DNA of 64,000 bases from Sulfitobacter sp. DFL-14 (GCF_003335585.1 NZ_QBFD01000016.1:8930-72929), one strand, 5' to 3'. Shown: positions 39,303 to 48,786, numbered from the stretch's first letter. Made by a program: numbers and translations. Notes: generated by a model from the letters alone, not told the origin.

Positions 39303-40097
39303 CTATCCCAGACCAAAGGGCAAACCGATGAACTGACCGATCACCAGCAGGAACACGGAGGCGCCCAGCATCCCGTCAAAGCGATCCATCAGGCCGCCGT
39401 GGCCGGGGATCAGGTTGGAGCTGTCCTTGACGCCCATTTTGCGCTTCATCCCGGATTCCGCGATATCACCCATCTGCGATGCCATTGAAACCGCGATGGA
39501 AATCCCCACCAACTGCAGGCTTGCCCCGGTGTTGATGGAAAACAGCAGACCCACCAGCGCGGCACCGGCCCAGCCCGCCGCGGTGCCGGACCAGGTTTTC
39601 TTGGGGCTGACCTTGGGCCAGAACTTCGGACCGCCGATGGCGCGCCCGGCGAAATAGCCGACCACATCGGTGGTCACCACAACCACCACCAGCCACAGCA
39701 GCCAGCCAAAGCCGTAATCGTCGCGTACCTGCATCAACCCGTAGCCCGCCATCAGGATCATCGCGGTGAAACTGAGATAGATCGTGCGGTGCCGCTCCAG
39801 CTGACCGAACCCGATCAGCGCGGGCGCCAGCAGGACCGGCAGGCCAAGGCCCACCGGCAGATAGATCGACACGAGGACAGCCAGACCGGTCAGCGCGCCC
39901 AGCTTGAGCGGCAGATAGGCATCGCCGGGGCGCAGCATGGTCACCAATTCCCAGGCCATGACGCCACAGATCAGCGCCACCAGCAGGTGGAACACATGCC
40001 CCCCCATCCAGATCCCGATCAGGCCGATCAGCACCATGACGGCCCCGGCCCCCAGCCGTGCTTTCAAATCGGACCATTGGTCGCTGCGATTGGCCAT
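39303..40097 (-). CDS. cdsA: Phosphatidate cytidylyltransferase
   Basis: Integral membrane enzyme making CDP-diacylglycerol, the precursor of all phospholipids including those made by pssA at 60.8 kb. 264 residues with about seven to eight spans. The CDS signature appears as SQMGDIAESGMKRKMGVKDSSNLIPGHGG (the block before the last span) with DVVGYFAGRAIGG upstream. Three bases separate it from dxr. Confidence 0.96.
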   Translation of the reverse strand: MANRSDQWSDLKARLGAGAVMVLIGLIGIWMGGHVFHLLVALICGVMAWELVTMLRPGDAYLPLKLGALTGLAVLVSIYLPVGLGLPVLLAPALIGFGQLERHRTIYLSFTAMILMAGYGLMQVRDDYGFGWLLWLVVVVVTTDVVGYFAGRAIGGPKFWPKVSPKKTWSGTAAGWAGAALVGLLFSINTGASLQLVGISIAVSMASQMGDIAESGMKRKMGVKDSSNLIPGHGGLMDRFDGMLGASVFLLVIGQFIGLPFGLG

Positions 40098-40115
40098 GAG
40101 GTATTCCTTCTCCGG

Positions 40116-40868
40116 TCAAGTCTTGACCGCGCCGAAACGCCGGTCGCGGCCCCCGTAGGCCGCACAAAGGCTGCCGAACTCGGCCTTGGTGAAATCGGGC
40201 CAGAGGGTATCAATGAATTCATATTCCGCATAGGCCGATTGCCACAGCAAAAAATTGGAAATCCTGGCCTCGCCGCTGGTGCGGATCACAAGGTCGGGGT
40301 CGGGCAAGACGCAGGTATCCAGATACTTCGGCAGGGTTTCCTCATCCACTGCGTCAGGATCCAGCTTGCCCGCTGCCACGTCCTGCGCCAGACGCTGGGT
40401 GGCACGGGCAACCTCGTCCCGGCCCCCGTAGTTCAGCGCGATGGTCAGATGCACGCGGGTGTTATGCGCGGTCGCGGCTTCCAGCTCGTTCATCAGCCGG
40501 ATCAGCTTGTCATCCAGTCGCACCCTGTCCCCGATAAAACGGACCCGCACGCCGAATTCGCTCAAGCTGCGGGTTTCCTTGGAGATATAGCGCCGAAACA
40601 GGCTCATCAGCCCCGCGACCTCGACCTGGGTGCGTTTCCAGTTCTCGGTCGAAAAGGCAAAGATCGTCAGGTATTCGACGCCGAAATCGGGACAGGCCTC
40701 CACGATCTCGCGCACACGTTTTGCGCCTGCGTGATGGCCGAACAGACGCGGCCTGCCCCGCTGTGTGGCCCAGCGGCCGTTGCCGTCCATGATGATCGCG
40801 ACATGGCGCGGCCCGCCCGGCGCGATCTTTGGTTCGGTATGGCTGTTGCCCTTGGGAGCGGTTGGCAT
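40116..40868 (-). CDS. uppS: Undecaprenyl diphosphate synthase
   Basis: cis-Prenyltransferase that builds the C55 lipid carrier. 250 residues. Catalytic Asp28 lies in IIMDGNGRWATQRG; further blocks are FAFSTENWKR, RVRFIGDR, NYGGRDE and DLVIRTSGEARISNFLLWQ. I start at MPTAPKG, dropping 21 open upstream codons that read as low-complexity. It is 18 bp from cdsA. Confidence 0.96.
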   Translation of the reverse strand: MPTAPKGNSHTEPKIAPGGPRHVAIIMDGNGRWATQRGRPRLFGHHAGAKRVREIVEACPDFGVEYLTIFAFSTENWKRTQVEVAGLMSLFRRYISKETRSLSEFGVRVRFIGDRVRLDDKLIRLMNELEAATAHNTRVHLTIALNYGGRDEVARATQRLAQDVAAGKLDPDAVDEETLPKYLDTCVLPDPDLVIRTSGEARISNFLLWQSAYAEYEFIDTLWPDFTKAEFGSLCAAYGGRDRRFGAVKT

Positions 40869-40969
40869 GACGGGTCTTTCAAGGTGCGTTTCGGTTGGCT
40901 CGAACGGTACGCCGCAGGCAGGTGCCCGCAAGAGACCCGGACCGGCAGGGCGCGGAAAAGGGCGCTGGC

Positions 40970-41533
40970 TCAGACCTGCATGATCTCGCCCTGTTTTGTC
41001 TCAAGCGTCTCGTCGATCAGGGCGATATACTTGTTGGTCAGGTCCTGCATCTCGCTTTCCCAGAGCTTCTGGTCATCCTCGGACATGCCGTCTGACTTGG
41101 CTTTCTTGATCTGATCCATGCCATCGCGGCGGATGTTGCGGATCGAGACGCGCGCGTGTTCGGCATAGCCGCCCGCGACCTTGGTCAGCTGGGTCCGGCG
41201 TTCCTCGTTCAGCTCCGGAATCGGCAGCATGATGATGGTGCCGTTCATCTGCGGATTGATGCCCAGCCCGCTTTCGCGGATGGCCTTTTCCACCTTGTTC
41301 ACCAGACCCTTGTCCCAGACATTGATCGTCACCATGCGCGGTTCCGGCACGTTGACCGTCCCCACCTGGTTGATCGGCGTCGGGGAGCCATAGGCGTCAA
41401 CCATCACGGGTTCCAGCATGGAGGCAGAGGCACGCCCGGTCCGCAATGATGCAAATTCGGTTCTCAGCGACGCGATGGCGCCTTTCATGCGCCGCTCAAG
41501 ATCGTCGGTGTCGAGCATAAAGTCGTCAGACAT
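40970..41533 (-). CDS. frr: Ribosome recycling factor
   Basis: Splits post-termination ribosomes together with EF-G. 187 residues with the expected two-domain organisation: [20 protein letters not shown] at the hinge, LGINPQMNG, and a C-terminal helix that has the [22 protein letters not shown] block. In most bacteria pyrH directly precedes frr; here a plus-strand kinase gene and repeats separate them by about 1.5 kb. Confidence 0.97.
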   Translation of the reverse strand: MSDDFMLDTDDLERRMKGAIASLRTEFASLRTGRASASMLEPVMVDAYGSPTPINQVGTVNVPEPRMVTINVWDKGLVNKVEKAIRESGLGINPQMNGTIIMLPIPELNEERRTQLTKVAGGYAEHARVSIRNIRRDGMDQIKKAKSDGMSEDDQKLWESEMQDLTNKYIALIDETLETKQGEIMQV

Positions 41534-41606
41534 GGCTTCTCCGGTGGTGGAATGGTCAAATTTCTTGTCGGCCCTGATATAACGTCAACCGCACCGGATT
41601 GTATAG

Positions 41607-41623
41607 ATGCACCGGCGGTGCAT
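41607..41623. repeat. 17-bp palindrome upstream of the LOV kinase
   Basis: ATGCACC-GGC-GGTGCAT lies midway in the 234-bp gap between divergent frr and the LOV kinase gene. It could be an operator or a small hairpin. No other feature is visible in this gap. Confidence 0.4.
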
Positions 41624-41767
41624 TGCCCCCGTATTGAAGTGCTGGAAATCGCTCAGAGCTGCTCCATATACCTTTTGTCGTGTGGATCTTGCGCATGTTA
41701 AGGTGTTTCAACCTGGCCGGACCACGCAAACGACGTCATTTGAAGCAGATAAGAAGAGTATCATTGA

Positions 41768-42808
41768 ATGGCCGACGGAGAGAAGATTTCAGCCCATCCA
41801 CTGCCCACCAACGTGGCGGTTGCCGCCATGACGCGCGCGCCCTTTGCGCTGGTGCTGACGAACCCGCAACTGCCCGACAATCCCATTGTCTATGTCAACC
41901 GCGCCTTCGAAGAGATGACGGGTTATCACAGCGATGTGGTCCTCGGCCGGAACTGCCGTTTCCTGCAGGGCGATGATACCGATCAGCGCGGGGTGGAGAA
42001 ACTGCGCGCCGCCATCGAGAACCGGGAGGAAGCCACGGTGATCCTGCGCAATTATCGCGCCGATGGCACCAAGTTCATGAACCGACTGATGGTGGCCCCT
42101 CTGAGTGTGAACGAGCATGAGGTGCCTTATTTCATGGGGGTCCAGACCATCTATAATGGTGAGGAGCCCACCGATGAGGACACCCAGGAAGCCCTTGAGG
42201 AGATCCAGCACCGGGTGAAGAATCATCTGTCGATGATTGTCGGCATGATCCGCATGCAGGCGCGCGGTGCCAAAACGACCCCGGGCAAGGAGTTCGACAC
42301 GCTGGCGCGCCGGATCGAGACCCTGCAGCTGCTTTACGAGGAGTTGAGTTCCGCCACCGGTGCGCGCAACTCCGGTCAGGACAAGGTCAATCTGGGTGCC
42401 TATCTGACCCGTGTGGCGAATGCGATTGCCTATCTGGATGGCCGGCAGGGCGTGCGGGTGAACATAGATGCGGATGAGGTCAGCGTGCCGGTCAACACCG
42501 CCACGCAACTGGGGCTGGTGCTGTCGGAGGTGATGACCAATTCCATGCAACATGCCTTTGATGACCGCGAGGCGGGTCTGGTCGATGTGCGGATCAAGAA
42601 ACTGAGCGAAGGTCTGCTGCGCCTGCAGGTGGCCGATGACGGCACCGGCATTCCCGAAGGTGTGGAATGGCCCAAAAGCGATTCACTGGGCGGGCGCATC
42701 GTGACCCAGCTGGTGCGGGGGCTGAATGCCAGGATCTCGGTGGATCGCGAGATTTCCGGCACCATGATCGTGATCGACATCCCCCGCAATCATACCGTCA
42801 CGGAGTGA
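41768..42808 (+). CDS. Blue-light (LOV) sensor histidine kinase, HWE/HisKA_2 type
   Basis: A soluble 346-residue photoreceptor kinase. The LOV domain (about 20-130) has the flavin-adduct motif GRNCRFLQG with Cys63, followed by the NYRADGTKFMNRL and YFMGVQTIY strands. Then comes a HisKA_2/HWE dimerisation domain with phospho-acceptor His148 in EIQHRVKNHLSMIVGM. The ATPase domain has the N-box Asn258 in LVLSEVMTNSMQHAF and ADDGTGIPEG. Proteins of this kind feed the general stress response (PhyR-EcfG) in other alphaproteobacteria. No response regulator is adjacent. Confidence 0.95.
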   Translation: MADGEKISAHPLPTNVAVAAMTRAPFALVLTNPQLPDNPIVYVNRAFEEMTGYHSDVVLGRNCRFLQGDDTDQRGVEKLRAAIENREEATVILRNYRADGTKFMNRLMVAPLSVNEHEVPYFMGVQTIYNGEEPTDEDTQEALEEIQHRVKNHLSMIVGMIRMQARGAKTTPGKEFDTLARRIETLQLLYEELSSATGARNSGQDKVNLGAYLTRVANAIAYLDGRQGVRVNIDADEVSVPVNTATQLGLVLSEVMTNSMQHAFDDREAGLVDVRIKKLSEGLLRLQVADDGTGIPEGVEWPKSDSLGGRIVTQLVRGLNARISVDREISGTMIVIDIPRNHTVTE

Positions 42809-42838
42809 GCGAGGTGGCGGTCGGCAGGGGCGAGGAAA

Positions 42839-42984
42839 GGCGCAAGCCGGGTATCGCCCGACCTGGAGGGCGTTCCAGACATCTACACGGCTAGGGACAT
42901 CACATCACGCGGACCCGTTCATGTGATGGCAAAGGTTGCAAAATCGCCCTCCTGGGGGAGGTCGGGCGATACCCGGCTTGCGCC
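42839..42984. repeat. 146-bp foldback element
   Basis: Perfect 26-bp inverted arms at 42839-42864 and 42959-42984, each containing CGGGTATCGCCCG or its complement. The pairing extends inward through GGAGGGCG / CGCCCTCC, and a further inner pair CATCACAT / ATGTGATG lies in the loop. The whole segment could fold into one long hairpin. It fills most of the gap between the LOV kinase stop and the pyrH stop, so it might terminate both convergent transcripts or be a mini transposable element. Confidence 0.7.
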
Positions 42985-43074
42985 GGGCGGTTGTACCTGA
43001 CCGAGGTTGCGCGCCAACAGGACGGCTCTGATCCGGGTCAGAAGGACGCGATACTTGAAGATACTCGGCGCGCG

Positions 43075-43806
43075 TTATCCCTGAACGCGGGTATAGGTGC
43101 CCTCACCCGCGAGGATCCCCTTGAACCCGCCCGGTTCGTCCAGCGAAAAGACGATGATCGGCAGGTTGTTGTCCCGTGTCAGCGCAATGGCAGAGGCATC
43201 CATCACCGCCAGCCGCTTTTGCAGCACATCGTCATAGCTGACGGTGTCATAGCGCTTGGCATCGGCAAATTTCTTGGGATCCTTGTCATAGACCCCGTCG
43301 ACGCCGTTCTTGCCCATGAAGATCGCCTCACAGGCCATTTCATTGGCCCGCAGGGCCGCAGCGGTATCGGTTGTGAAATAGGGGTTGCCGGTGCCCGCGG
43401 CAAAGATGCAGACCCGCTTTTTCTCAAGGTGGCGCACCGCGCGGCGGCGGATATAGGGTTCGGCCACCTCGTTCATGGTGATCGCGGAAATCACCCGCGT
43501 GTGAATGCCCAGACTTTCCAGCGAAGATTGCATCGCCAGCGCATTCATCACCGTGGCGAGCATCCCCATGTAATCCGCTGTCGTCCGTTCCATCCCCTGG
43601 GCAGAGCCTTGCAGCCCGCGAAAGATGTTGCCGCCGCCGATGACCATGCAGATCTCGACCCCCAGACTATGCACGCTTTGCACTTCATGGGCGATCCGTT
43701 CGACGGTGGGCGGATGCAGGCCGAAACCCTGATCCCCCATCAGCGCCTCACCGGATATCTTCAGCATCACACGTTTGAAAGTGACGTTGGACGCGTCTCG
43801 GGACAT
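43075..43806 (-). CDS. pyrH: UMP kinase
   Basis: Phosphorylates UMP to UDP; hexameric, amino-acid-kinase fold, 243 residues. [20 protein letters not shown] is the N-terminal phosphate loop; [40 protein letters not shown] and GVYDKDPKK are diagnostic. It is divergent from miaA. rpsB and tsf, its usual neighbours, are not adjacent. Confidence 0.97.
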   Translation of the reverse strand: MSRDASNVTFKRVMLKISGEALMGDQGFGLHPPTVERIAHEVQSVHSLGVEICMVIGGGNIFRGLQGSAQGMERTTADYMGMLATVMNALAMQSSLESLGIHTRVISAITMNEVAEPYIRRRAVRHLEKKRVCIFAAGTGNPYFTTDTAAALRANEMACEAIFMGKNGVDGVYDKDPKKFADAKRYDTVSYDDVLQKRLAVMDASAIALTRDNNLPIIVFSLDEPGGFKGILAGEGTYTRVQG

Positions 43807-43913
43807 GTGCGGAACCTTTCGGGAGGGCTGGATTCATTGTCGGTTTAACTTTTGCGCAAAATGTCGCAAATGGAGGCAAGGTTCAATGCACGGCGGAAAG
43901 GTTCAGACAAGAA

Positions 43914-44786
43914 ATGTCCTTTACCGAAGTTTTACGCGGCTTGTCGCCGGAAATGCCGGTGCTGATCGCAGGCCCCACCGCAAGCGGCAAATCGGCTTTG
44001 GCCCTTGAAATCGCGCGGGATCAGGGCGGTGTCATCGTGAATGCGGATGCCAGCCAGGTCTATGAATGCTGGCGCGTGATCACCGCGCGCCCCAGTGCAG
44101 AGGAAGAGGCCGCGGCCCCGCATCTGCTTTATGGCCACATCACCGCGACGCAACCCTATTCGACGGGTCATTGGCTGCGCGAGGTTGCGGACATCCTGAA
44201 GGCCGGGCAGCGGGTGATCATTACCGGCGGCACCGGGCTATATTTCAAGGCGCTCACGGAGGGACTGGCCGATATTCCGGCCACGCCGGAGGAGGTCCGG
44301 CATCAGGCCGACGGCATGGAACTGGACCATCTGCTTGCGGGCATCGACGCGCAGACCGCCGCCGGAATTGACACTGCGAACCGCGCGCGCGTGCAACGGG
44401 CCTGGGAAGTGCAGCAGGCCACGGGCCGGGGGCTGGCCCATTGGCAGGCGCAGACCGGCGCGCCGCTGCTGCCTGCAGCGCAGGCCCGCCGGATCGTCTT
44501 TGACGTGGAGCGCGACTGGCTGAACGCCCGGATCGCGCGGCGTTTCGACCAGATGATCGCGCAGGGCGCGCTGGAAGAGGTCCGCCGCGTCGCGCCAGCC
44601 TATGACCCCGCCCTGCCCGCGCACCGCGCCATAGGCGTGCCGGAACTGATGGCACATCTGGAAGGCGCAGTGACGCTGGATCAGGCCCGCGAACGCGCGG
44701 TGATCGCCACCCGGCAATTTGCCAAACGTCAGCGGACATGGATGCGGTCGAAAATGGCGGATTGGCACCGGTTGACCCCGCAATAA
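43914..44786 (+). CDS. miaA: tRNA dimethylallyltransferase
   Basis: Adds a dimethylallyl group to A37 of tRNAs reading UNN codons, using DMAPP from the MEP pathway (dxr is in this window). 290 residues. The P-loop GPTASGKS is at 20-27, [17 protein letters not shown] follows, and [19 protein letters not shown] is the family block. The conserved [14 protein letters not shown] is near the C-terminus. Confidence 0.96.
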   Translation: MSFTEVLRGLSPEMPVLIAGPTASGKSALALEIARDQGGVIVNADASQVYECWRVITARPSAEEEAAAPHLLYGHITATQPYSTGHWLREVADILKAGQRVIITGGTGLYFKALTEGLADIPATPEEVRHQADGMELDHLLAGIDAQTAAGIDTANRARVQRAWEVQQATGRGLAHWQAQTGAPLLPAAQARRIVFDVERDWLNARIARRFDQMIAQGALEEVRRVAPAYDPALPAHRAIGVPELMAHLEGAVTLDQARERAVIATRQFAKRQRTWMRSKMADWHRLTPQ

Positions 44787-44870
44787 CCTGCGCAGTTTAC
44801 TTTTTTCAACTTTCTGACAGGGTAACTGGGTGTAAACTGCGGTTGAATCGGATCATATGCGACCATATCC

Positions 44871-45665
44871 ATGAGCTTTTCCCTGTCCGACATCAAGGTG
44901 ATGACCCTGCCCCAGCTCACCGGCGGGCAGGACTGGCGGCTGCTGCTGGCGCAGGACCGTCCACACCACCTGCTGATCTGGATCACGCGGGGACAGGGCC
45001 GTGCGCTGCTGGACGGGCAGCGCCGTGGCGTGGGCACGCACAACGCGCTCTGGGTGCCGCAGGGGTCGCTCTTTGCGCTGGACCTGGGGCGTCAGGGCAT
45101 GGCCCAGGCGGTGATCGTACCGCCCGGCACCCCGCTGCGCCTGCCGGAAATGCCGCGCCACCTGCGGATCCGCGACGTGGCGGTGCAATCCGAACTCAGC
45201 GGCCTGATCGAAGCGGCCGCCCGCGAACTGCAAAAGGACCGCCCCCTGTCCCAGGACGCGGCAGAGGCCCATGCCGCGCTGATCTCTGTCTGGCTGCGCC
45301 GACAGATCATGCTGGAGGAACATGTGCCCCCGCGCCGCAATGCGGCGGCCCGGCTGAGCAAGCTATATTGCGATCAGCTGCCGCAGCGCTTCCGCAGCGG
45401 GGCATCGATGGCGGAGTATGCGGCAACCCTGGGGGTCACCGCCACCCATCTGACCCGGGCGGTCAAGGCTGCAACCGGCAAGACAGCAGCGGACCTGCTG
45501 ACCGAACGGGTCCTGGCAGAGGCCCGTCATCTGCTGATCGAAACCCGCCATCCCGCGCAGGACATCGCGCGCCACCTCGGTTTCGGCTCTGCCGCCTATT
45601 TCACCCGTTTCATGCAACAGCATACCGGCCAGCCGCCCAGCAAACTGCGCGGAGCCGCCCGCTAA
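44871..45665 (+). CDS. AraC-family transcriptional regulator
   Basis: A 264-residue regulator with an N-terminal cupin-like ligand domain (about 20-120; HHLLIWITRGQGRALLDGQ) and a C-terminal double helix-turn-helix (about 160-260; MAEYAATLGVTATHLTRAVK and IARHLGFGSAAYFTRFMQQH). The end TGQPPSKLR fits the family consensus. It begins 84 bp after miaA on the same strand. The target is unknown; the ABC transporter 446 bp downstream is a possible one. Confidence 0.92.
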   Translation: MSFSLSDIKVMTLPQLTGGQDWRLLLAQDRPHHLLIWITRGQGRALLDGQRRGVGTHNALWVPQGSLFALDLGRQGMAQAVIVPPGTPLRLPEMPRHLRIRDVAVQSELSGLIEAAARELQKDRPLSQDAAEAHAALISVWLRRQIMLEEHVPPRRNAAARLSKLYCDQLPQRFRSGASMAEYAATLGVTATHLTRAVKAATGKTAADLLTERVLAEARHLLIETRHPAQDIARHLGFGSAAYFTRFMQQHTGQPPSKLRGAAR

Positions 45666-45782
45666 AGCGTCCGGCCTTGACCTGAATCATCCTGTGACAC
45701 GAATGTCCCGAGAACGTCGCAGGCGCGGCAGGGTATTCGTGTCGCAAGTTCAAGGTCGGGCGCTCTAGGCTCTGGACCCTGG
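45663..45782 (+). repeat. Nested palindromic repeat family, copy C
   Basis: Immediately after the AraC stop. Imperfect outer arms AAGCGTCCGGCCTTGA and TCAAGGTCGGGCGCT enclose inner arms ACACGAAT and ATTCGTGT; between them is the core AATGTCCCGAGAACG ... GGCAGGGTATT. The element is followed by TAGGCTCTGGACCC, which also follows copy D. The remaining part of this 446-bp gap, from 45828 to the permease start, holds only doubtful short frames. Confidence 0.7.
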
Positions 45783-45783
45783 A

Positions 45784-45827
45784 AGTTGCATTGGCCCGGT
45801 TCCACAGTTGCATTGGCCCGGTTCCAC
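45784..45827. repeat. 22-bp tandem duplication
   Basis: Two identical head-to-tail copies (45784-45805 and 45806-45827) of a unit that begins AGTTGCATTGG and ends GGTTCCAC, directly after the palindromic repeat. The words GTTGCAT recur once more at about 45854, so the region looks like slippage or insertion debris. Confidence 0.8.
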
Positions 45828-46111
45828 GCGCCGCACGGGTCGCTTTTGGGAAAGTTGCATGTCGCAAAAAGACCATCAAGAGGCGGAAGATGACATTGAC
45901 CTTTGGGGCAGCTTCATGCGTTCATAGCAGTCATCAAATGTGCGCAAGACACATGCAAGACGGTGGGCAATGCCGTGCCGCGCAAGGGGATGACCAAGAG
46001 CTTTTGCATCCCGCCGCGCCGCTGCATCGCCCGTCCTGAACACTCGAAAGGCCCGAAGGCCAAACCAAAAACCGGTGGGCAAACCCGCCGCGCCACCAAC
46101 AGGGGCATTGA

Positions 46112-47197
46112 ATGGGACTATTTATTCTGCGTCGGCTGGGCGTGATGATTCTGACGGCATTGTGCCTGACGTTCATCGTGTTCTGGCTGACCAATCTCTA
46201 TCCAAACCTTGAAAAACTCGCAAAGACGCAGGGCAACTTCCGGATGTCGGACGAAGCCGTGGCGTCCTATCTTGGCGACCGGGGCTATCTGCAACCGATG
46301 CCGGTGAAATTCGGACAATGGCTGGGTGTGATGCCCGGCTGGGTGACCGAGAAACCGGACGGCAAGACCTTCGGGCGCTGTTTCTCGGCCAGTATGCCCG
46401 AGATCGACCGTCCGACCCGCTGCGGCATCCTGCAGGGTGACTGGGGATTCTCCACCGTCTTCAAGGAGCCGGTGGGCGGCACGGTGCTGACCCGTCTGGC
46501 GCTGACCGGCAAGCTGATGCTCTGCGTGCTGCTGCTGATGGTGCCCTCTGCGCTGCTGGTCGGGGTGCTGGCCGGGATGCGGGAAGGATCGAAACTGGAC
46601 CGGTCCCTGTCGACCTTTTCCATCGCCACCACGGCGACGCCTGAATATGTCTCGGGCGTGATCTTTATCGCGGTGCTGGCCTCTTCCAAGTTCGGGGTGT
46701 CACCCCTGCTGAACGACTGGGGACTGATCGAAAGCAAGACCCTGTTCCTCGGCTCCGCCACCTCTGCCATGGCGGATGCGACCTTCTGGAACTTCTTCCT
46801 GCCGGTGCTCACGATCTCGCTTTACGGTATGGGTTATATCGCCCGGATGACACGCGCCTCGATGACCGAGGTGATGACGGCGCAATATATCCGGACGGCG
46901 CGGCTCAAGGGCGTGAAATTCTCGGATATCGTGTTGAAACATGCGCTGCGCAACGCGTTGATCGCGCCTTTCACCGTGATCATGCTGCAGATCCCCTGGC
47001 TGCTGAACGGCGTGGTGATCGTGGAGACCCTGTTCAACTACAAGGGTTTCGGCTGGTTGCTGGTGCAGGCGGCGGGCAACAACGACATTGAACTGCTGCT
47101 GGCGGTCTCGGTTGTCTCGGTTGCGGTGGTGCTGCTGACCCAGCTCATTTCCGACATCGGGTATGTCTATCTCAACCCGCGCATCCGCATCGCCTGA
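46112..47197 (+). CDS. Oligopeptide-type ABC transporter permease (DppB family)
   Basis: Inner-membrane permease, 361 residues, about six spans. The N-terminus MGLFILRRLGVMILTALCLTF is the standard DppB/OppB opening, and the coupling-helix region TRASMTEVMTAQYIRTARLKG contacts the ATPase. An insertion of about 70 residues after the first span contains four Cys/Pro-rich positions (GRCFSASMPEIDRPTRCGIL) and is probably periplasmic. No binding-protein gene precedes it, where such operons usually have one. Confidence 0.93.
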   Translation: MGLFILRRLGVMILTALCLTFIVFWLTNLYPNLEKLAKTQGNFRMSDEAVASYLGDRGYLQPMPVKFGQWLGVMPGWVTEKPDGKTFGRCFSASMPEIDRPTRCGILQGDWGFSTVFKEPVGGTVLTRLALTGKLMLCVLLLMVPSALLVGVLAGMREGSKLDRSLSTFSIATTATPEYVSGVIFIAVLASSKFGVSPLLNDWGLIESKTLFLGSATSAMADATFWNFFLPVLTISLYGMGYIARMTRASMTEVMTAQYIRTARLKGVKFSDIVLKHALRNALIAPFTVIMLQIPWLLNGVVIVETLFNYKGFGWLLVQAAGNNDIELLLAVSVVSVAVVLLTQLISDIGYVYLNPRIRIA

Positions 47198-47209
47198 AGG
47201 AGCTTTGAC

Positions 47210-48676
47210 ATGGAACCATTGACATGGACGGGCTCGCTTTCGGGGCTCAATATCATCTTCTACCTTCTGGTCGGGCTGCTGGCACTGGCGATTGTCGTGC
47301 AGATCCTCGCCTCCTTCGTGCCGGACAGTTCCGCGCGGGCGATCAGCGCGGATGGCACGCTGGCAGGCAGCACCGGACTGGCGGGATTCATCAACCAGAT
47401 CATCGGCTGGCTGTTCTACGCGGTGGTCGGGCTGATCCTGATCTACCTGATCGGCGGCATCTTCATGGGGCCTGCGGCGGGGATATTCGGCGCCATGGCG
47501 CAGCAGATGATCCCGGTCTGGATCGCGCTGATCGTCACCTTTGCGCTGTCGGTCACCTACAAGCGCAAGCTGGGGCTTTACGGCAAGCTCTTTGACAGCA
47601 CCGTGGGCATGATCGGCTTTGCCATCGTGATGTTCTGGGTCTTTACCGGCATTCTGGGCGGCGGCTTTGACCTGCTGGTCACCCATGACAGCCTCAGCCA
47701 GGTCTCCGGCATGAAGAACAAACTGCCCGGCACACCGCTGGCGCGGGCCGGCGAAGGGGAATATCCCTGGTTCCTGCTGGGCGGCGACAACCTGGCGCGG
47801 GACGTGTTCTCGCGGCTGATCAAAGGCTCCTGGGTGGTGGTCAAGATCGCGCCCTTTGCGACGCTCTTTGCCTTCATGGTTGGGATCACCCTGGGCCTGC
47901 CCGCAGGCTATTACGGTGGCAAGCTGGACACGCTCCTGAGCTTCCTGGCCAATCTGATCCTGGCCTTCCCGGTAATCCTGCTGTTCTACCTGCTGGTGAC
48001 GCCGGAAATCGTGCTGACAGGCATCCCCAACTACATGGCGCTGTTCCTGTTTGTCTTTCCGCTGATCTTCCTCGCGATCCTGCTGAACTCGCGCTTCTAC
48101 ACGCAGCCCACGTTCCGCACACCGCTGCTGATCGTCGTACTGGGGCTTGGTGCCTGGCTCTACCTCGCGCTGGTGTCCAGCGACGGCACCATCGTCGAAA
48201 CGCCGACCTATGTGATACCGGGGCTGCCTGCCTTCCTTGATCCTTTCGATCTGGGGCCGGGCATCCTGGTGGTCTTTGTCTCTGTCGTCTTTGTGAACGC
48301 GCCCACGGTCTTCCGGATCGTGCGGGGCCTCGCGCTGGACATCAAGACGCGGGACTATGTGGCGGCGGCGCAGACCCGGGGCGAAGGGCCGTGGTACATC
48401 ATGCTGTGGGAAATCCTGCCCAATGCGCGCGGGCCGCTGATCGTCGATTTCTGCCTGCGCATCGGCTACACCACGATCCTTCTGGGCACGCTGGGCTTCT
48501 TTGGCCTGGGGCTGGAATCGGAAAGCCCGGACTGGGGCAGCACGATCAACGCCGGACGGCGGCTGCTGTCGCTTTACCCCCATGCGGCGATTGCCCCTGC
48601 GCTGGCCTTGCTGACGCTGGTGCTGGGTCTGAACCTGCTGGCGGATGGCTTGCGTGAGGAATCCCTGAGGGATTGA
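47210..48676 (+). CDS. Oligopeptide-type ABC transporter permease (DppC family), long form
   Basis: Second permease, 488 residues, much longer than the usual 280-300 of DppC. The extra length is at the N-terminus, which has about four additional hydrophobic spans, and in a middle insertion (about 285-345). The DppC core is clear: GGDNLARDVFSRLIKGSW, then VRGLALDIKTRDYVAAAQTRGEG for ATPase coupling, and a C-terminal LNLLADGLREESLRD. It starts 12 bp after the first permease with AAGGAG. Confidence 0.92.
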   Translation: MEPLTWTGSLSGLNIIFYLLVGLLALAIVVQILASFVPDSSARAISADGTLAGSTGLAGFINQIIGWLFYAVVGLILIYLIGGIFMGPAAGIFGAMAQQMIPVWIALIVTFALSVTYKRKLGLYGKLFDSTVGMIGFAIVMFWVFTGILGGGFDLLVTHDSLSQVSGMKNKLPGTPLARAGEGEYPWFLLGGDNLARDVFSRLIKGSWVVVKIAPFATLFAFMVGITLGLPAGYYGGKLDTLLSFLANLILAFPVILLFYLLVTPEIVLTGIPNYMALFLFVFPLIFLAILLNSRFYTQPTFRTPLLIVVLGLGAWLYLALVSSDGTIVETPTYVIPGLPAFLDPFDLGPGILVVFVSVVFVNAPTVFRIVRGLALDIKTRDYVAAAQTRGEGPWYIMLWEILPNARGPLIVDFCLRIGYTTILLGTLGFFGLGLESESPDWGSTINAGRRLLSLYPHAAIAPALALLTLVLGLNLLADGLREESLRD

Positions 48677-48691
48677 TCCAGACGAGAGTTC

Positions 48692-48745
48692 CGGGGGTGC
48701 TACCCCCGGACCCCCGGGAATATTTATGGCCAAAAAGAGCGACAA
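48692..48745. repeat. G-rich hairpin repeat, copy 3 (inverted)
   Basis: Between permease and ATPase genes: GGGGGTGCTACCCCC hairpin, then CCCGGGAATATTTATGG and CCAAAAAGAG. Read on the minus strand it aligns with the copies at 6.1 and 29.6 kb. Here it lies inside an operon, so it probably does not block transcription completely. Confidence 0.6.
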
Positions 48746-48786
48746 GGGTTTCTCTGGTTCGGCCGCTCCAACAAGGAGAGACAAGA

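Noticed and set aside
42839..42984. CRISPR or integron-type interpretation of the long inverted repeat
   Set aside because: Only one inverted pair exists, with no spaced direct repeats and no integrase or cas gene nearby.
45890..46145. Short plus-strand frames before the DppB-type permease
   Set aside because: Considered as remains of a binding-protein gene, but none shows a signal peptide or any binding-protein motif in any frame.
46700..48784. 694-codon minus-strand open frame
   Set aside because: Antisense to the two permease genes; its His/Gln/Arg-rich composition is the usual by-product of GC-rich codon bias, and the permeases have clear homology.
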